Of a stretch of DNA of 64,000 bases, positions 61,308-64,000 are shown one piece after another. The position numbers were made by a program, and so were the translations under genes. The notes under the pieces are model-generated. The model searched no databases and was not told the DNA's origin. It worked only from the letters and a program-made list of their open reading frames with translations. The stretch comes from Constantimarinum furrinae (GTDB lineage Bacteria; Bacteroidota; Bacteroidia; Flavobacteriales; Flavobacteriaceae): NCBI RefSeq assembly GCF_014295415.1, contig NZ_CP052909.1, positions 2,728,001 through 2,792,000 on the forward strand, given 5' to 3'. Position 1 is the stretch's first letter; each line of letters opens with the position of its first letter.

Positions 61308-61360
61308 AATTATTAGAGGTAGGTTTTATTAAAATTAATAAGTTTGACTCATTAAGAGAA

Positions 61361-61372
61361 TGACTTATATCA
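61361..61372. promoter_or_regulatory. FNR/CRP-type box 3 (TGAC-TTAT-ATCA)
   Basis: One half-site is TGAC instead of TGAT. Centre 61366.5, exactly 29.5 bp from the 5' T of the minus-strand -7 element TAATTTTA (61330-61337) of the PNPOx-like gene. Confidence 0.5.
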
Positions 61373-61424
61373 ATACTTTTTACTGCTTCCAAGATCTTAA
61401 TAACTACGTAGCCAAGTACTGTGA

Positions 61425-61556
61425 TCAATTTCTTATTAAACGATTTAAACGCGTCAAATGCTGCTCATTTTTATAGCTTAAGCAATAGCCATGACAATTT
61501 TTTTTACAAAATTTAAAGAGCTCTTTGCGGCTTTCTTCCCCGGTTAGTTGAATCAT
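61425..61556 (-). CDS. 43-residue Cys-containing ORF downstream of thioredoxin
   Basis: Lies in the 313-bp space between the PNPOx-like gene and thioredoxin. It reads MIQLTGEESRKELFKFCKKN, then CHGYCLSYKNEQH and LTRLNRLIRN; three Cys lie within nine residues (CKKNCHGYC). It could be a small zinc- or redox-active protein co-transcribed with thioredoxin. The start codon is embedded in the inverted repeat CATAACG-N6-CGTTATG (61554-61573). Coding status is uncertain. Confidence 0.4.
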   Translation of the reverse strand: MIQLTGEESRKELFKFCKKNCHGYCLSYKNEQHLTRLNRLIRN

Positions 61557-61573
61557 AACGTCTAACCGTTATG
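61554..61573. repeat. 7-6-7 inverted repeat downstream of thioredoxin
   Basis: CATAACG and CGTTATG around TCTAAC. It overlaps the first codon of the 43-residue ORF and lies 48 bp beyond the thioredoxin stop. It could be an operator or an mRNA hairpin hiding a start codon. Confidence 0.4.
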
Positions 61574-61620
61574 GTAACTATTATTAGGGTGGGTTCAAAT
61601 TGGTATGCGAATGGATAACA

Positions 61621-61917
61621 TTATTTACTTTTAACAATTTGCACGATTTCGTTTTTTTGTAACACTCCAGATTGTCTCCACACCTGCTTTCCATTCTTAA
61701 ATAAAATCATTGTAGGAATACCACGAACTTGAAATTGCGCAGCCAGAGGTTGATTTTTATCTACATCAATTTTTACAATCTTCACGGCATCGCCTATTTC
61801 TTCTTTCACCTGTTTAAGAATTGGTGAAAGTGCTTTACAGGGGCCACACCATTCTGCAAAAAAATCTACCAAAACGGGAGTGTCAGAATTAATAATGGAG
61901 TTAAAGTTACTTTTCAT
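61621..61917 (-). CDS. trxA: Thioredoxin
   Basis: Disulfide reductase of 98 residues from the ATG before KSNFNSI; an ATG 12 bases upstream is possible. Active site FFAEWCGPCKAL with Cys near 24 and 27, the buried Lys in KIVKIDVDKN, and the cis-Pro in VRGIPTMILFKNG. Last of four close genes on this strand, probably sharing the promoter with FNR-type box 4. Confidence 0.93.
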   Translation of the reverse strand: MKSNFNSIINSDTPVLVDFFAEWCGPCKALSPILKQVKEEIGDAVKIVKIDVDKNQPLAAQFQVRGIPTMILFKNGKQVWRQSGVLQKNEIVQIVKSK

Positions 61918-61939
61918 CTTTATGTACATGTCGTTTTAA

Positions 61940-62551
61940 CTATTTATTAAATTTCATCATGGAAATTGAACCGTCGTTGCTTTTAAATTGATAACAAGTT
62001 AGTGCATAAAACAACCATCCAAAGGCTCCTAAATATAAAATACGTTGATGTAATCCTCTATATTCAGGGAATTGCCACATCAACAAAGGTGCAATGATTG
62101 CTAGTGAAAATGCCCCGAAAGTTTGCCATTTATGATTCTTTTTTTCAATTATGAAAATAAATGAAATACAAAAAAGACAGAATGCAAACCCCGCAATTAT
62201 TGTAAAAAGCGAATGGAAAGCATCATCAGTATAATTAAAAATATATTGATATGTATCAGGACTGGCAAGTTGATACACCCCTGTTAGCAAAAAGGAAAAA
62301 CAAAAAAAATAAAGAATAGCAAGCTGTTTCCAATACAAATTTAATTGTTTAGTGGCTAAAAGTGCAATTGCCAAGCTTAATATAACAATCGTATCATTGG
62401 CAATCCAATTGCCGGGTACTTTTTGCGCACCTAATTCATTTATTGAATTTTGAGCAACTGAATACCCTTCAAAAGAAAATAGAGGGAGTAGAAAAATAGT
62501 GATTATAAATAGTGCATAAGCAATTATGTATATTTTAGCATATAATCTCAT
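61940..62551 (-). CDS. DUF998 family membrane protein
   Basis: Integral membrane protein of 203 residues with about six helices and little soluble sequence. The order ENxxSELGA-like (SINELGAQKVPGNWIAN), QLASPDTYQYIFNYTDDAFHSLFTIIAGF and late YRGLHQRILYLGAFGW matches the DUF998 family, whose function is unknown. It is 1 bp downstream of the lipoprotein gene and 22 bp upstream of thioredoxin. Confidence 0.82.
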   Translation of the reverse strand: MRLYAKIYIIAYALFIITIFLLPLFSFEGYSVAQNSINELGAQKVPGNWIANDTIVILSLAIALLATKQLNLYWKQLAILYFFCFSFLLTGVYQLASPDTYQYIFNYTDDAFHSLFTIIAGFAFCLFCISFIFIIEKKNHKWQTFGAFSLAIIAPLLMWQFPEYRGLHQRILYLGAFGWLFYALTCYQFKSNDGSISMMKFNK

Positions 62552-62552
62552 A

Positions 62553-63449
62553 TTAAAGAATAAGAGGATTTAGGTTGAATTTTCTTAGTATAGGAAGCAA
62601 TCGCTCCAAAGGAATTTCTACCGAAAATGTACCAGTGTATGATGGGCAAATCACGCAATCATCAAAATAGTATTCCACCTTATAATCGTTTATAACGAAA
62701 TTATTTTTGTATTCAAAAAAATCGTCAAAGGTTATTTCCCAGCAGTCATAATACATATCTCCTTTATAAATCTGATCTGTAATAATTTCGTTGAGGATTT
62801 TGGTCATTTCTTCTTCAGTTCCCTCATTAAAAAAATCTTCATAGTTCATAAACACTGAACGATTTAAATCAAAATTTAGACAATCAAAACTATAAGTTGG
62901 ATGCAACGTACCAGAGTAATAATTCTCCTTGTAAAAAAGTATACTTATAAGCTTTTCATTGAGAGCGTATAATTTATAATCAATCAAGCGTTGTTCTTTA
63001 AACCGATTGATACGAACCGTGTCACAGATCATCTCTTTATCTTCTAAAATGCTTGCCTCCACACCTTCAATATTCAAATATGTCTCTTCTAGATATTCGT
63101 TAAAATTGTGGTAAGATTCTTTGAGGGATTCGTTCAAGTAAGGATACTTAAAATCTATTAAATATAGATCTTTATCCTTTTTATAATTTTTGTGAACGAT
63201 TAGTTCATCCAGCGCTGCCTTGTCATCTTTTTTATCGATAAGGTTTTGTCGTTTTATGATTATAGATTTGGATTTATTGAGCTCAGTATCATTGTGTGTA
63301 TACAAGCTGTCAAACGGTAATACCTGCTCAAAAGGCACTAGGTCTGTTTCAATAGTACCGGAAAAGTCTTCTGGGTCCTGAGTTTTTTCAACCTCATTTT
63401 TACAGGAAACTATTAAAAGAATTATTAATGCAAGGCTTATATATTTCAT
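62553..63449 (-). CDS. Lipoprotein with RsiV/DUF3298-like domain
   Basis: Exported lipoprotein of 298 residues: signal with lipobox LIVSC, Cys at about 16. The body resembles the DUF4163/DUF3298 (RsiV-like) family: YYSGTLHPTYSFDCLNFDLNRSVFMNYEDFF, an EMTKILNEIITDQI helix, and VEYYFDDCVICPSYTGTFSVEIPLERLLPIL. RsiV of Bacillus binds lysozyme, but many DUF3298 proteins have no known role. Co-directional and tightly spaced with a TerB-like gene upstream (10 bp) and DUF998 downstream. Confidence 0.75.
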   Translation of the reverse strand: MKYISLALIILLIVSCKNEVEKTQDPEDFSGTIETDLVPFEQVLPFDSLYTHNDTELNKSKSIIIKRQNLIDKKDDKAALDELIVHKNYKKDKDLYLIDFKYPYLNESLKESYHNFNEYLEETYLNIEGVEASILEDKEMICDTVRINRFKEQRLIDYKLYALNEKLISILFYKENYYSGTLHPTYSFDCLNFDLNRSVFMNYEDFFNEGTEEEMTKILNEIITDQIYKGDMYYDCWEITFDDFFEYKNNFVINDYKVEYYFDDCVICPSYTGTFSVEIPLERLLPILRKFNLNPLIL

Positions 63450-63459
63450 AATTATAGAT

Positions 63460-63867
63460 TTAGTTGTTTTTAAACAGCAATTGCAATTTTGTAATCATTA
63501 TTAACTCACTCTTATTTGTTCCACTAAAAGCATCGGCAATTTCCTGAACCGTATTCAGAATAAGGATTTTTCTTTCTTCTGAAAATAGATTCTTATGATC
63601 CTTGTAATATTCACTAAAACTCTCGAAACAGTCATCAGCCTCCATACTCTCATAATCAAACCACTCAAACACAATTGAAATTTGGTATGCGGCATCGGTT
63701 CCAAATTGATCTTCGAAATCATCTTTTGCTTTCCACTCTTCTTCAACAAAACGTGTGAGTTCTATATATTCAGATCGCCGTACGACGTTATCTGATGCTG
63801 CAATAGCGTAGAAGAGTTCTCCCAGTTTTTGGTAGAATAACAATTCCGTTTGGCTCACTTTTTTCAT
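63460..63867 (-). CDS. TerB-like small acidic helical protein, unknown function
   Basis: A 135-residue protein predicted to be all-helical and acidic. The segment LGELFYAIAASDNVVRRSEYIELTRFVEEEW resembles the helix-turn-helix core of TerB/DUF-type tellurite-resistance-related proteins (AIAxADGxVxxxE). There is no signal peptide. First gene of the unit ending in thioredoxin, with FNR-type box 4 about 57 bp upstream of its start. The TerB assignment is tentative. Confidence 0.65.
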   Translation of the reverse strand: MKKVSQTELLFYQKLGELFYAIAASDNVVRRSEYIELTRFVEEEWKAKDDFEDQFGTDAAYQISIVFEWFDYESMEADDCFESFSEYYKDHKNLFSEERKILILNTVQEIADAFSGTNKSELIMITKLQLLFKNN

Positions 63868-63918
63868 AGTTTAATTTATTGATAGTATAAAAATACCTTC
63901 ATGAAATAGGATTCACTA

Positions 63919-63930
63919 TGATATTTATCA
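63919..63930. promoter_or_regulatory. FNR/CRP-type box 4 (TGAT-ATTT-ATCA)
   Basis: Same 12-base core as box 2. Centre 63924.5, exactly 29.5 bp from the 5' T of the minus-strand -7 element TATTTTTA (63888-63895) ahead of the TerB-like/lipoprotein/DUF998/thioredoxin unit. Confidence 0.62.
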
Positions 63931-64000
63931 GTTTCAGAAATTTTGAGAGCTTATTACTTATCTTTGGAGTATGGATGTTTTTAATAAGGGTAGCAACGTT

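Noticed and set aside
61590-61604. GGTTCAAAT-like tRNA T-arm sequence
   Set aside because: No matching T-stem partner, anticodon arm or acceptor stem around it.

Overview
The window reads as a chromosomal segment of a marine-type member of the Flavobacteriaceae (Bacteroidota). It is AT-rich, its genes have no strong Shine-Dalgarno sequences, and several genes are preceded by the Bacteroidota-type promoter pattern (TTG, about 17-20 nt, then TAnnTTTG). The gene content also fits: a TPR/AraC hybrid two-component protein, 5-oxoprolinase subunits, a DsbD-type protein, a RibBA with a degenerate second domain, and a set of secreted repeat proteins that all begin with a QVGIGT-type module. No tRNA, rRNA, CRISPR array, transposase or phage integration gene was recognised.

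Layout. 0-0.7 kb: a small orphan protein and a divergent control region. 0.7-3.2 kb: a membrane-anchored patatin-like protein. 3.2-6.8 kb: an operon of an Nramp-fold transporter plus pxpABC (5-oxoproline to glutamate). 6.9-11.4 kb: a double-domain M16 peptidase lipoprotein and the YifB/ComM ATPase. 11.5-14.0 kb: a LuxR-type response regulator, a sensor kinase, a membrane protein with a probable non-ATG start, and a paralogue of the first gene. 14.1-18.5 kb: a glycolytic operon pfkA-gapA-GlcNAc kinase-pgi. 18.5-18.9 kb: a palindrome-rich control region with a candidate small RNA. 18.9-26.0 kb: two adjacent blocks, tilS-dsbD-like-S15 hydrolase and FMN reductase-pabB. 26.3-38.7 kb: four of the five QVGIGT-type secreted proteins, interleaved with lpd, an Lrp regulator and a methionine gamma-lyase-like enzyme. 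39-43.4 kb: NhaC, two peroxiredoxins, a DgkA-type kinase and a membrane protein. 43.5-49.2 kb: ftsK-lolA-lptF and ribBA. 49.2-55.8 kb: the largest repeat protein, a 50-residue ORF and a TPR/histidine kinase/receiver/AraC hybrid regulator. 55.9-58.4 kb: a DegT aminotransferase, a nitroreductase and a thioesterase. 58.5-63.9 kb: a stress-type cluster (TSUP transporter, ribosome hibernation factor, universal stress protein, FMN-binding flavoprotein, thioredoxin, DUF998, a lipoprotein and a TerB-like protein).

The most interesting structure is regulatory. (1) Four transcription units in the last 6 kb each carry an FNR/CRP-type box (TGAY-N4-ATCA) whose centre lies 29.5 bp before a TAnnTTTR -7 element, the classical class II activator position. 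(2) The hybrid AraC regulator and two units for secreted repeat proteins share a direct repeat ATGTAACA with an exact 21-bp period, the geometry expected for AraC-family binding; this suggests the regulator controls itself and these surface proteins. (3) A palindrome ACAGGWAAAATCCT occurs in front of the first two genes and of the 1003-residue repeat protein. (4) A perfect 9-4-9 palindrome lies between the glycolytic operon and a candidate small RNA that has its own promoter and terminator. These are inferences from sequence pattern and spacing only; no search or folding program was run.
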